NCBI GenBank assembly: GCA_036265385.1
Contig: DATAPD010000071.1
Span: 1-19,012, forward strand
Source: DATAPD01 sp036265385
Lineage (GTDB): Bacteria; Acidobacteriota; Terriglobia; Terriglobales; Acidobacteriaceae
DNA: 19,012 nucleotides
Direction of reading: 5' to 3'
Shown here piece after piece: positions 13,186 through 19,012 of the stretch (positions within the stretch are counted from its first letter, which is position 1; the number at the start of each line of letters is the position of its first letter). Made by a program: the position numbers and the translations under genes. The notes below the pieces were generated by a model. It saw only the letters and a program-made list of their open reading frames with translations, did no database searches and was not told where the DNA came from.

Positions 13186-14322
13186 ATGCCGGCGCTGGAC
13201 TTCGACGAGCGCCCTTTCATTGTGATCTGGGAAACGACGCAAGCTTGCGATCTAGCCTGCGTCCACTGCCGCGCTTGTGCCCAGCCCGTCCGCAGCGCGC
13301 TGGAACTCTCGACCGTTGAAGCCAAACGACTCATCGACGAAGTCGCCGAACTGGCGGCTCCCGTCTTCGTGCTCACTGGCGGAGACCCTCTCAAGCGCCC
13401 CGACATTTTTGAACTGGTCCAGTACGCTTCCGACCACAGCGTTCGGATCTCTCTCACCCCGAGCGCCACACCGTTACTCACACGGGAAGCAATCATCCGG
13501 CTCAAAGAGAGCGGCCTGGCCAGGCTCGCCATTAGCCTCGACGGTCCCACAGCTGAGATACACGATAAGTTCCGACGCGTCGCAGGATCCTACGACTGGA
13601 CTCTGAACGCCGTACGCTGGGCCCGCGAGATTGGACTGCCGGTTCAGATCAACACGACAATCACGCGACACAACCTTCAATACCTCGACTCGATGATCGC
13701 CCTTCTCGAGACATTGGACATTGTGCTCTGGAGTGTTTTCTTCCTTGTGCCCACAGGACGAGGCTCGTCGATTGATTTGATTTCCGCCGAGGAATTCGAA
13801 CAGGTCTTCGAAAGACTTTACCAAACCTCTCTGCGGGTTGGATTCGACATTAAGAGCACCGAAGCCCAGCACTATCGCCGCTTTCTGCTTCAGCGCCGCA
13901 CGGAAGAAAAGCGCAAAGGCAACCGGAACCTACCTCCCATGCTTGGCACTTCAACGCCCGACGGAATCGGCCGCGCTCCTCGCGGAATCAACGATGGCAA
14001 AGGGTTCGTCTTCGTCTCTCACCTCGGTGAAGTTTTCCCCAGCGGATTTCTTCCTGTTTCCGCGGGAAATGTCCGCAATCAATCTCTCACCGAAATCTAT
14101 CGCCACTCACCCTTGTTTGTTGGATTGCGCGACACCGCGAACCTCAACGGCAAGTGTGGAGTCTGTGAATTTCGCGAAGTTTGCGGAGGGTCTCGCGCTC
14201 GGTCCTATGCTCTCACCGGCGATATGTTCGCCGAAGAGCCTTGCTGCGTCTGGCAGCCGAAGTCGATGAACAATGCTCAAGTTACTTCCCGAACTCCAGA
14301 TCAGGTGATCGCCAACGTCTGA
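13186..14322 (+). CDS. Radical SAM/SPASM enzyme, heme-modification-like (NirJ/AhbD-type relative)
   Basis: A 378-residue radical SAM protein. CDLACVHC (Cys21, Cys25, Cys28) is the CxxxCxxC motif for the SAM-binding 4Fe-4S cluster, followed by RAC. LTGGDPLKRPDIFEL and LAISLDGPTAEIHDKFR are SAM-barrel blocks. The C-terminal SPASM-type region CGVCEFREVCGGSRARSY...EPCC can hold an auxiliary cluster. The overall pattern is close to the family I know as TIGR04053, near NirJ, AhbC/AhbD and PqqE enzymes; the substrate is not established. ATG 13186 was chosen because GAGG lies eight bases ahead. ATG 13162 is in frame but has no ribosome site. The gene has a CRP-type operator like that of ric-norB, so it is probably part of the NO response, perhaps heme or cofactor maturation. 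Confidence 0.85.
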   Translation: MPALDFDERPFIVIWETTQACDLACVHCRACAQPVRSALELSTVEAKRLIDEVAELAAPVFVLTGGDPLKRPDIFELVQYASDHSVRISLTPSATPLLTREAIIRLKESGLARLAISLDGPTAEIHDKFRRVAGSYDWTLNAVRWAREIGLPVQINTTITRHNLQYLDSMIALLETLDIVLWSVFFLVPTGRGSSIDLISAEEFEQVFERLYQTSLRVGFDIKSTEAQHYRRFLLQRRTEEKRKGNRNLPPMLGTSTPDGIGRAPRGINDGKGFVFVSHLGEVFPSGFLPVSAGNVRNQSLTEIYRHSPLFVGLRDTANLNGKCGVCEFREVCGGSRARSYALTGDMFAEEPCCVWQPKSMNNAQVTSRTPDQVIANV

Positions 14323-14348
14323 TGGAGCTAGCCGTAGCTAAACTGAAT

Positions 14349-14463
14349 CTTCTTGAAGGTGTCATCAGACGGCGTGTTCTTGACGGCGTGTTCTTGAAAG
14401 TGCCATCCGAAGGGGTGTTCTTGAAAACGTCATCCCGAAGACTCGCGTTTTCTCGAGCGAGTC
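14349..14463. repeat. GTGTTCTTGA tandem repeats and GTCATCC-type element
   Basis: GTGTTCTTGA occurs at 14374, 14388 and 14415, with a degenerate copy near 14349. Three of these copies are followed by a GTCATC/GCCATCC word. The last runs into GACTCGC (14440-14446), which pairs perfectly with GCGAGTC (14457-14463) across a ten-base loop, then GAGGGATCTCG. The GTCATCC...CGAG...GGATCTCG arrangement is one I remember as a common dispersed repeat in Acidobacteria and other phyla. The frame is open across it (VFLK repeats), but this is not a gene. Confidence 0.6.
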
Positions 14464-14555
14464 GAGGGATCTCGCGCGTACTACTTCATCGCTCATACCA
14501 TCGTATGCAGCCGCAGCATCAGACCTTCCATGCATCAACCGAACCGTTGATCCCT

Positions 14556-14640
14556 CGTCCCAACGGGACGCCCGAAAATAGCCCAGCGCTTCAGCGCTGG
14601 GTTATGGGCTACAGCACGAATCAGTCCCGTACGGACGACT
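14556..14640. repeat. Multi-hairpin intergenic element
   Basis: Two perfect hairpins lie close together: CGTCCC-AAC-GGGACG (14556-14570) and CCCAGCGC-TTCA-GCGCTGGG (14582-14601). A further palindromic stretch, CAGTCCCGTACGGACGACTG, follows near 14620-14640. The order, a GTCCC hairpin then AGCCC-AGCGC hairpin, fits a mobile REP-like element. No T-run follows the hairpins, so they are not good intrinsic terminators, though they could protect the 3' end of the radical SAM message. The rest of 14323-14699 shows nothing recognisable. Confidence 0.6.
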
Positions 14641-14699
14641 GAAAAATCGAGCGCCATCTAGTTTTCGAGATTTCCTGCGACCACTGTTAGCATTTATAG

Positions 14700-15617
14700 G
14701 TGCCGGAACTGCCCGATATTGTCGTTTACATCGAGGCCCTCGAATCCCGAGTCGTTGGGCAAACTCTTCAGCGGATTCAAATCAACGGCCCTTCTCTTCT
14801 GCGCACCGCCGCCCCGCCACTTCACACGGCTGAAGGCAGAAAAGTCGTCCAACTGCGACGCTTGGGTAAACGTATCTGTTTCGGCCTCGAAGACGAACTC
14901 TGGCTCGTTCTTCACCTAATGATTGCTGGCCGCCTTCACTGGAAAGAGGGAAAACCGAAACCTGCCAAGTCCCCTAGCTTGAAATCCAAGGTCCTCGCCA
15001 CTTTCGAGTTCCCTCATGGCACTCTTTCACTTACGGAAGCGGGTTCGCAACGGCGGGCATCTCTGCATCTCCTTCAAGGAGAATCGGCGCTTCGCGCGCT
15101 CGATCCCGGCGGCGAAAATATCTTCAAAATCCCAGTCGAACGTTTCGCGGACATCCTTCAATCTGCTAATCACACCCTGAAGCGCTCACTCACCGACCCG
15201 CGACTATTCAGCGGCATCGGCAACGCCTACTCCGACGAAATCCTCTTCCAGTCCAAACTCTCGCCCATCAAGCTCACGCAAAAACTCCAGCCTGAAGAAA
15301 TCGAACGCCTGTATAACGCCACTCGCTCCGAACTTACTCGCTGGACAGAAATTCTCCGCCAACAAACGGGCAGCAAGTTCCCTGAAAAAGTAACGGCCTT
15401 CCGCCCGGAGATGGCCGTTCACGGAAAATACAAGCAGCCTTGCCCTCGCTGTGGAACCAAAATCCAGCGAATCCGTTATGCCGCGAACGAAACAAACTAT
15501 TGCCCGACCTGTCAGACCGAAGGACGCCTTCTCGCGGATCGCGCCCTCTCGCGTCTACTGCGCGAAGACTGGCCGCGTTCTCTGGACGAGCTCGATGACC
15601 TGAAAACCTCGAAATGA
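14700..15617 (+). CDS. mutM: Fpg/Nei-family DNA glycosylase
   Basis: A 305-residue base-excision repair enzyme for oxidised bases. GTG 14700 gives MPELPDIVVY, so that after Met removal Pro1 is the Schiff-base nucleophile and Glu2 the acid. Lys57 (LGKRI) is the beta-clamp lysine. The H2TH block is SLTDPRLFSGIGNAYSDE (163-180), with Asn175. The zinc finger has Cys248, Cys251, Cys268 and Cys271. It differs from classical Fpg: PELPD in place of PELPE, and NETNYCPTCQ where Fpg has an Arg (R-G-T-x-Y/F-C), so the lesion-phosphate Arg is Asn. I remember this as a widespread separate subfamily, so its lesion preference may differ; the symbol is provisional. No Shine-Dalgarno sequence; TAGCAT lies six bases before GTG. 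Confidence 0.85.
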   Translation: MPELPDIVVYIEALESRVVGQTLQRIQINGPSLLRTAAPPLHTAEGRKVVQLRRLGKRICFGLEDELWLVLHLMIAGRLHWKEGKPKPAKSPSLKSKVLATFEFPHGTLSLTEAGSQRRASLHLLQGESALRALDPGGENIFKIPVERFADILQSANHTLKRSLTDPRLFSGIGNAYSDEILFQSKLSPIKLTQKLQPEEIERLYNATRSELTRWTEILRQQTGSKFPEKVTAFRPEMAVHGKYKQPCPRCGTKIQRIRYAANETNYCPTCQTEGRLLADRALSRLLREDWPRSLDELDDLKTSK

Positions 15618-15632
15618 CGGGGCTGAAAACCC

Positions 15633-15661
15633 TTACTGGGCGGGCGTTTCCGGCCCAATAA
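15633..15661 (+). terminator. Possible weak terminator or hairpin after mutM
   Basis: TTACTGGGC (15633-15641) pairs with GCCCAATAA (15653-15661), eight of nine pairs, across an 11-base loop. No T-run follows, so factor-independent termination is doubtful. Confidence 0.3.
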
Positions 15662-15720
15662 ACAAAATCTCCGCATAAAAGGCCCCTTTAAAACATCGAT
15701 CCGCCGTGAAAAATCTGCGC

Positions 15721-15726
15721 TACAAT
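15721..15726 (+). promoter_or_regulatory. Possible -10 box of the NTF2-like/zinc-ribbon pair (TACAAT)
   Basis: TACAAT lies 71 bases before the start of the NTF2-like gene, inside an AT-richer stretch. No -35 hexamer is visible at 16-18 bases. Weak. Confidence 0.3.
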
Positions 15727-15797
15727 AGCCTTCCCAAACGAGTGCTGATCCGGCCAGCGCAAGTTTCGTTTGGAAGTCCTTCCCCCGGAGGATGTAG

Positions 15798-16229
15798 ATG
15801 TATCGGCCGTACAATTCTGTTCCCAGTCCAAATCCTTTTGCAGATGTTGAATCTTCCATTCGCAGCCTCACTCTCGATTACTGCACTGCCTTCAATACCG
15901 GCAACTACGACCAGGTAGCCGCGATGTTTGCTCCCGAAGCCATTCTGCACGCGCCCAATCGAGAGCCGGTCGTGGGCCGCAAAGGCATCGAACACTTAAT
16001 GCGTAGTTATGGCGAGGATGGATACGGCGAATTGCGCATGGAGACGACTCGTGTTGAACATGCCAGCGATTTGGCGATCGAACTAGGGCGCTATACATGT
16101 TCGATCTTGCGTTCGAACCATACATCGGTTCTTGACCGGGGCAAGTACATGCGCGCGTGGCGGCGTCTGGGCGTCTGGATGATCGTTGCTCACTCGTTCA
16201 GCAGCAACCTGCCCGTGATTGAAAAATAG
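15798..16229 (+). CDS. NTF2-fold (SnoaL-like/SgcJ-type) protein
   Basis: A 143-residue protein with the cone-shaped NTF2 fold, seen from SIRSLTLDYCTAFNTGNYDQVAAMFAPEAI and the pattern VVGRKGIEHLM. It ends in beta strands with RLGVWMIVAHSFSSN. The fold is used by isomerases, dehydratases and small-molecule binding proteins, so function cannot be assigned. The start is well supported by GGAGG at 15787-15791, six bases before ATG. It ends five bases before the zinc-ribbon gene, so the two are surely one operon. No signal peptide, so it acts in the cytoplasm. Confidence 0.8.
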   Translation: MYRPYNSVPSPNPFADVESSIRSLTLDYCTAFNTGNYDQVAAMFAPEAILHAPNREPVVGRKGIEHLMRSYGEDGYGELRMETTRVEHASDLAIELGRYTCSILRSNHTSVLDRGKYMRAWRRLGVWMIVAHSFSSNLPVIEK

Positions 16230-16234
16230 GACGC

Positions 16235-16429
16235 ATGCCTCAGAAGACAACAACTAATCATGCGACTAGGGAGCATGGGCGCCATTCCGCCGATGCAAAC
16301 ACATCAGCACGGTCTGAGATCAGCGCCTCCAATTTCTGTCCCAACTGTTCCGCCGAACTCTACGGACACCGCTGCAAAATGGTCTGTAAACAGTGTGGCT
16401 TTTATCTCAGCTGCTCAGATTTCTACTGA
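16235..16429 (+). CDS. Small zinc-ribbon protein
   Basis: A 64-residue protein: a polar, probably disordered N-terminus (1-32) and a Cys-rich C-terminus with Cys35, Cys38, Cys47, Cys51, Cys54 and Cys60. CPNC and CKQC are the zinc knuckles; the protein ends GFYLSCSDFY. The C-terminal half resembles small acidobacterial proteins I remember with the same CxxCG(F/Y)YLSCSDxY ending. It may bind nucleic acid or act as a partner of the NTF2-fold protein, five bases upstream. AGGA overlapping the preceding stop lies three bases before ATG, so translation is probably coupled. Function unknown. Confidence 0.7.
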   Translation: MPQKTTTNHATREHGRHSADANTSARSEISASNFCPNCSAELYGHRCKMVCKQCGFYLSCSDFY

Positions 16430-16492
16430 GCATTCCTCGCTGACCCATTCCTTCCTTCAGTGCGTGCCAGCACGCGCAAACGATTTACCCTC

Positions 16493-16498
16493 TACAAT
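16493..16498 (+). promoter_or_regulatory. Possible -10 box of the OsmC gene (TACAAT)
   Basis: TACAAT lies 41 bases before the OsmC start, leaving a leader of about 35 bases that includes AAGGAG. No clear -35. Confidence 0.35.
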
Positions 16499-16539
16499 AT
16501 TGTCTAGCAGTCAAACGATGAATTCATAAGGAGAACGCA

Positions 16540-16965
16540 ATGCAACGTAAGGCCAGTGCAGTATGGAAAGGTGGGCTCAAGGACGGCAAGGGTTCGATCT
16601 CCGCTCCCAGCGGCGTGCTGTCAAATACGCCCTATTCCTTCACCACTCGCTTTGAAAACACTCCCGGCACAAATCCTGAGGAACTAATTGCTGCAGCGCA
16701 TGCTGGCTGCTTCACCATGGCGCTTTCGGCGCAGTTGGGGGGAGCCAATCTCACTCCTGAGAGCTTGAATACTACGGTCACGCTTACGATGGAGAAACTC
16801 GATTCAGGATGGACGATTACTGCCAGCCACATCGACGTGTCGGGCCGAGTTCCCGGCGCGGACGCAGCCACTTTTCAAAAGTACGCGGAAGCCGCTGAGA
16901 CCGGCTGCCCCGTCTCCAAAGTCCTGAACGCCAAGATCACGATGAATGCAAAGCTGGAGAGCTAA
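16540..16965 (+). CDS. osmC: OsmC-family peroxiredoxin (organic hydroperoxide/osmotic stress protein)
   Basis: A 141-residue cytoplasmic thiol peroxidase that reduces organic hydroperoxides. AAHAGCFTMALS holds the peroxidatic Cys57, and TGCPVSKVL holds the resolving Cys123. Arg37 (TTRFEN) and the PEEL glutamates (47-48) fit the OsmC active site. The start of the protein (KASAVWKGGLKDGKGSI) is typical of OsmC rather than Ohr. AAGGAG six bases before ATG is a strong ribosome site. It stands alone, 110 bases after the zinc-ribbon gene and convergent with the DHp-like gene. Confidence 0.94.
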   Translation: MQRKASAVWKGGLKDGKGSISAPSGVLSNTPYSFTTRFENTPGTNPEELIAAAHAGCFTMALSAQLGGANLTPESLNTTVTLTMEKLDSGWTITASHIDVSGRVPGADAATFQKYAEAAETGCPVSKVLNAKITMNAKLES

Positions 16966-17030
16966 CACAACATCTCCTTCGACGCGTGACTTGTACCACG
17001 CCTTCGCAACTCAAGCTCAACGGGCGCGGT

Positions 17031-17072
17031 GCGAAGCTCGTAGCACAAAGCGCCGAGCGCGAAGCTCGCAGC
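17031..17072. repeat. Direct repeat GCGAAGCTCG(T/C)AGC
   Basis: Two 14-base copies differing at one base, at 17031-17044 and 17059-17072 (28-base period), lie between the convergent osmC and DHp-like genes. The linker is built of similar GCGC/GAGC words. No terminator is obvious here. Confidence 0.55.
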
Positions 17073-17075
17073 TCT

Positions 17076-17342
17076 TTATTTCAGCGGCCGTAACAGCTCT
17101 CGGATCTCACGGTTGATCTGCGCTGCGGTCTCGGCCGCTTTTTCTGTCATCTCCATCCATTGGCGAGCGTCTTCTTGAAGTGGCGTCTGTCGGACGAGGT
17201 AGTTGGCTTGCACTATGGTTTCCAGCGAGTTGCTCAAATCGTGAGTCAGGGCGCGTAGACGCCGCGTCACGGTTGGCGTCATTGACTGAGAATTCACGTC
17301 ATGAGTTAGCGGCAGGACTTTCTTGTCGTTGGGGGAAGACAT
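17076..17342 (-). CDS. Stand-alone histidine-kinase DHp-like (HisKA) protein
   Basis: An 88-residue protein. After a polar 25-residue N-terminus it forms a helical hairpin. LTHDLSNSLETI (32-43) resembles the H-box of the HisKA dimerisation/phospho-acceptor domain, with His34 as the candidate phosphorylated residue, and a second helix runs from about 57 to 85. There is no ATPase domain, no sensor and no membrane segment, so it cannot phosphorylate itself. It could be a phosphotransfer protein, a decoy dimerising with a full kinase, or a remnant. AGGAG eight bases before ATG 17342 supports it as a real gene. It is divergent from tRNA-Leu, with 119 bases between. Confidence 0.6.
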   Translation of the reverse strand: MSSPNDKKVLPLTHDVNSQSMTPTVTRRLRALTHDLSNSLETIVQANYLVRQTPLQEDARQWMEMTEKAAETAAQINREIRELLRPLK

Positions 17343-17382
17343 CGGAGTAGCTCCTGTCCGGAATGCTTACCGCGCGCCTCGT

Positions 17383-17410
17383 TTGACACCAGACGACGCG
17401 TCTGTAGAAT
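17383..17410 (+). promoter_or_regulatory. Strong sigma-70 promoter of tRNA-Leu
   Basis: TTGACA (17383-17388), a 16-base spacer and TAGAAT (17405-17410). The -35 is perfect and the -10 has one mismatch. Expected start near 17417, about 45 bases before the mature tRNA. This is the best promoter in the window. Confidence 0.85.
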
Positions 17411-17461
17411 ATTAACGGAGTCCTTCCAAAAAGATAGCATCGACGCTATCCAGTCACTTTA

Positions 17462-17548
17462 GCCGAAGTGGCGGAATTGGCAGACGCGCATGGTTCAGGT
17501 CCATGTACCCGCAAGGGTGTGGGGGTTCGAGTCCCTTCTTCGGCACCA
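17462..17548 (+). tRNA. tRNA-Leu (anticodon CAG)
   Basis: An 87-base class II tRNA with an encoded CCA end. The acceptor GCCGAAG (17462-17468) pairs with CTTCGGC (17538-17544); discriminator A, then CCA at 17546-17548. The anticodon stem CATGG/CCATG holds the loop TTCAGGT, giving CAG, which reads CUG. The long variable arm, with CCCGCAAGGG, is the mark of Leu or Ser. GGTTCGAGTC is the T-loop. No further tRNA is seen in the window. Confidence 0.97.
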
Positions 17549-17611
17549 ATCTGGGCTTGGCCTCAGAAAGTTTTTCCAACTCGTGCCCTTTCATGAGAGT
17601 CTAACCCTTTA

Positions 17612-18280
17612 ATGGAATCGCCAGACCTCCAATTTCTGCTTCCCCCCGACTTTTACCACTCTCTCTGGCGTCGGCTCCCGTCGAACGTCCGAAGCGTAAT
17701 CGCGCCACCCAAATATCCGCCGTTACAGCTTTCCTCCCGCCCAATGAACCTGGGCATGCTTCCCGCCGACCGTCTTGCGCTGCCCTGGTATCGAACGATC
17801 TTCGCCAGCATCGGCGATGTACTATCGCCGGAAACGCTTCCGCCTCTTGAACTGGAGTCGCGTCCGATTGAAGTCGACGAACTTGTCAGCGATCTGACGA
17901 GTCATCCATGGTGGCAATCCCTCCTCCGCAATCTCGCGGATCGGGTCGCTCCGGAACGTCAGCCGCAACTCGCTCTTACATCAGATCCTGTGCACGACGT
18001 CCTCGGAACACACACGCTACTGCTCGCCAATTGGTCCACCATTATCAAAGGACCGAAAGTTTTCTTGCCAGATGCCCCTAAACCGTCGACAACGACGGGC
18101 GCTTTGAAATTGCCAGTTTCCCTGCCGCGGCTCGATCCGGTCGAAGTGGAATTCGTGAATGTTCTTGAGCGGGATGTGCGTCGCGACCTTCGGCGCTCAC
18201 GCATCAGGCAGCGGGTTTGGATCTCAATCGCCGCCGCCCAGGCCGTATTTCTTCTAGTCGCAGCATTTTGGCCCCGATAA
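17612..18280 (+). CDS. Unidentified protein with three 41-residue repeats and a C-terminal membrane anchor
   Basis: A 222-residue protein. Three tandem repeats of about 41 residues each hold PPL-x-L-x-S-R-P: PPLQLSSRP at 36-44, PPLELESRP at 77-85 and PQLALTSDP at 118-126. Repeats 2 and 3 begin with PWY/PWW and a short amphipathic helix. A proline- and serine-rich linker, a basic stretch (RRDLRRSRIRQR, 190-201) and one membrane segment (about 202-219) follow, so it is probably tail-anchored with the repeats in the cytoplasm. I remember single copies of PPLxLxS(R/K)P near membrane segments of acidobacterial TonB-like proteins, but cannot verify it. No Shine-Dalgarno sequence is clear at ATG 17612. 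Function unknown. Confidence 0.75.
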   Translation: MESPDLQFLLPPDFYHSLWRRLPSNVRSVIAPPKYPPLQLSSRPMNLGMLPADRLALPWYRTIFASIGDVLSPETLPPLELESRPIEVDELVSDLTSHPWWQSLLRNLADRVAPERQPQLALTSDPVHDVLGTHTLLLANWSTIIKGPKVFLPDAPKPSTTTGALKLPVSLPRLDPVEVEFVNVLERDVRRDLRRSRIRQRVWISIAAAQAVFLLVAAFWPR

Positions 18281-18307
18281 TCGACGGAGCGCTTGTTTGG
18301 CTAACTA

Positions 18308-18330
18308 CTAGCTACTAGCTGCTAACCACT
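18308..18330. repeat. Interspersed CTAGCTACTAGCTGCTAACC-type repeat, copy 2
   Basis: This copy matches 2111-2133 at 19 of 23 positions and lies immediately beside the T-run of the terminator at 18331. It is itself made of CTACTAG words (CTAACTACTAGCTACTAG from 18301). Confidence 0.6.
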
Positions 18331-18359
18331 AAAAAACCCGGCAGGATTTCCCCGCCGGG
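18331..18359 (-). terminator. Intrinsic terminator of the outer-membrane protein gene
   Basis: On the - strand CCCGGC (18359-18354) pairs with GCCGGG (18342-18337) over an 11-base loop, and six T's follow (18336-18331). It is 22 bases after the stop of the beta-barrel gene, on the right strand for it. Confidence 0.88.
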
Positions 18360-18381
18360 CTCAATGCGAAATACGTTTCTT

Positions 18382-18918
18382 CTAGAACCGCAAAACAATA
18401 CCTGCCGAGTAGCGGAAGTTGTTAACGGAATCGCCGCTGTCCCGGATTTGCAGATAATCGACTTGCGCTAAACGGAAGCTGAGAGCTGGGGCGAATTTCA
18501 TATCAAGTCCGCCACCCGCTGCCCATGCGAAGTTGGTCGACGATGCACTCGCCCCGAATGCACTCGCCGATCCGTGAGCGCCGCCAAACAGCACGTGCGC
18601 GTAAGGCACCAGCGGGCTGGGGTTATGCAGCCGGACGACTGGCCCGAACATGAACGTGTGCACCTTGGTGCTTACAGAAAAGGGCGAGCCGTATGCTCCA
18701 CTGAAATCGGCCGTCGCACCCAGATAATTATTGAAGAAGCCACTCAACGACGCGTTCCAGCCGTTCATGTTGATGCTGTCGATTCCTGACACTCCCGTAT
18801 TCATTCGAAAGTATTGATATCCGCCGAATACTTCTGCCTTCTGGCCAAATGCCATGCTCGACAATAGCACCGCAGCAGCCAGCACGCAGAGTTTCACAGA
18901 CCATTTTTTACCGAACAT
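18382..18918 (-). CDS. Small outer-membrane beta-barrel protein (opacity/OmpA-like porin fold)
   Basis: A 178-residue protein with a Sec signal peptide: basic start MFGKKW, hydrophobic core LCVLAAAVLLSSMA, probable cut after AFG at residue 25. The mature part has alternating strands (VFGGYQYFRMNTG, LSGFFNNYLGATADFSG, HTFMFGPVVRL, YAHVLFGGAHG, FAWAAGGGLDMKF) and ends SAGIVLRF, with the C-terminal Phe that marks outer-membrane barrels. It fits the eight-stranded OmpX/opacity type. AAGGAG six bases before ATG 18918 supports this start over the longer frame to 18966. Role unknown; such proteins are often adhesins or structural. It is a single-gene transcript with its own terminator. Confidence 0.88.
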   Translation of the reverse strand: MFGKKWSVKLCVLAAAVLLSSMAFGQKAEVFGGYQYFRMNTGVSGIDSINMNGWNASLSGFFNNYLGATADFSGAYGSPFSVSTKVHTFMFGPVVRLHNPSPLVPYAHVLFGGAHGSASAFGASASSTNFAWAAGGGLDMKFAPALSFRLAQVDYLQIRDSGDSVNNFRYSAGIVLRF

Positions 18919-19012
18919 CTTCCTCTCCTTTAATATCAATAAATTCGCCGATCGCCCGCCATGCACCCCATCACGACCGTGCTCTCTAGCGTATGTTCCA
19001 TGTGATGTATTC

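Noticed and set aside
14181..14642. A 153-residue + strand frame running from the end of the radical SAM gene through the repeat island
   Set aside because: It overlaps the SPASM region in another frame, then translates tandem repeats (VFLK). No ribosome site or family resemblance.

Overview
The window looks like a chromosomal segment of an Acidobacteriota bacterium (Terriglobia/Koribacter-like). This is an inference from the aromatic-amino-acid gene order, a mutM-like subfamily I remember as common there, a small zinc-ribbon protein, PPL-x-L-x-SRP repeats, and several kinds of short intergenic repeats. No 16S or other marker is present. There are no phage genes, transposases or CRISPR arrays.

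Layout. (1) 1-1250, + strand: the 3' end of mtnA (methionine salvage), a dienelactone-hydrolase-type alpha/beta hydrolase and a tiny membrane protein. (2) 9041-1409, - strand: a long run trpC-trpF-trpB-trpA-chorismate mutase-aroF-tyrA-scoA-scoB. It joins the last steps of tryptophan synthesis to the first step of the shikimate pathway, chorismate mutase and prephenate dehydrogenase. A two-subunit 3-oxoacid CoA-transferase follows at its 3' end. trpE, trpG and trpD are not in the window. (3) 9132-14322, + strand and divergent from trpC: a Crp/Fnr regulator, ric (di-iron Fe-S cluster repair), norB (single-subunit quinol nitric oxide reductase) and a radical SAM/SPASM enzyme. Two CRP-type palindromes precede ric and the radical SAM gene, so this reads as one nitric-oxide defence module. 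(4) 14323-14699: 377 bases without a gene, filled with repeats and hairpins. (5) 14700-16965, + strand: a Fpg/Nei-type DNA glycosylase, an NTF2-fold protein paired with a 64-residue zinc ribbon, and an OsmC-type peroxidase. (6) 17076-18918: a stand-alone histidine-kinase DHp-like helical protein (-), tRNA-Leu(CAG) with a strong sigma-70 promoter (+), an unidentified protein with three 41-residue repeats and a C-terminal membrane anchor (+), and a small outer-membrane beta-barrel protein (-) with its own terminator.

Two themes cut across the genes. First, several genes lack a Shine-Dalgarno sequence but have a TA(T/C/G)AAT hexamer 6-12 bases before the start codon, which suggests leaderless or nearly leaderless mRNAs. 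Second, the gaps inside the biosynthetic run and elsewhere carry low-complexity repeats of at least four sequence families. One copy supplies the last codons and the stop codon of scoA.

The strongest candidate for a coherent, not obviously textbook system is the NO module with its cognate operators. The least explained proteins are the 41-residue-repeat membrane protein, the DHp-only protein and the NTF2/zinc-ribbon pair.
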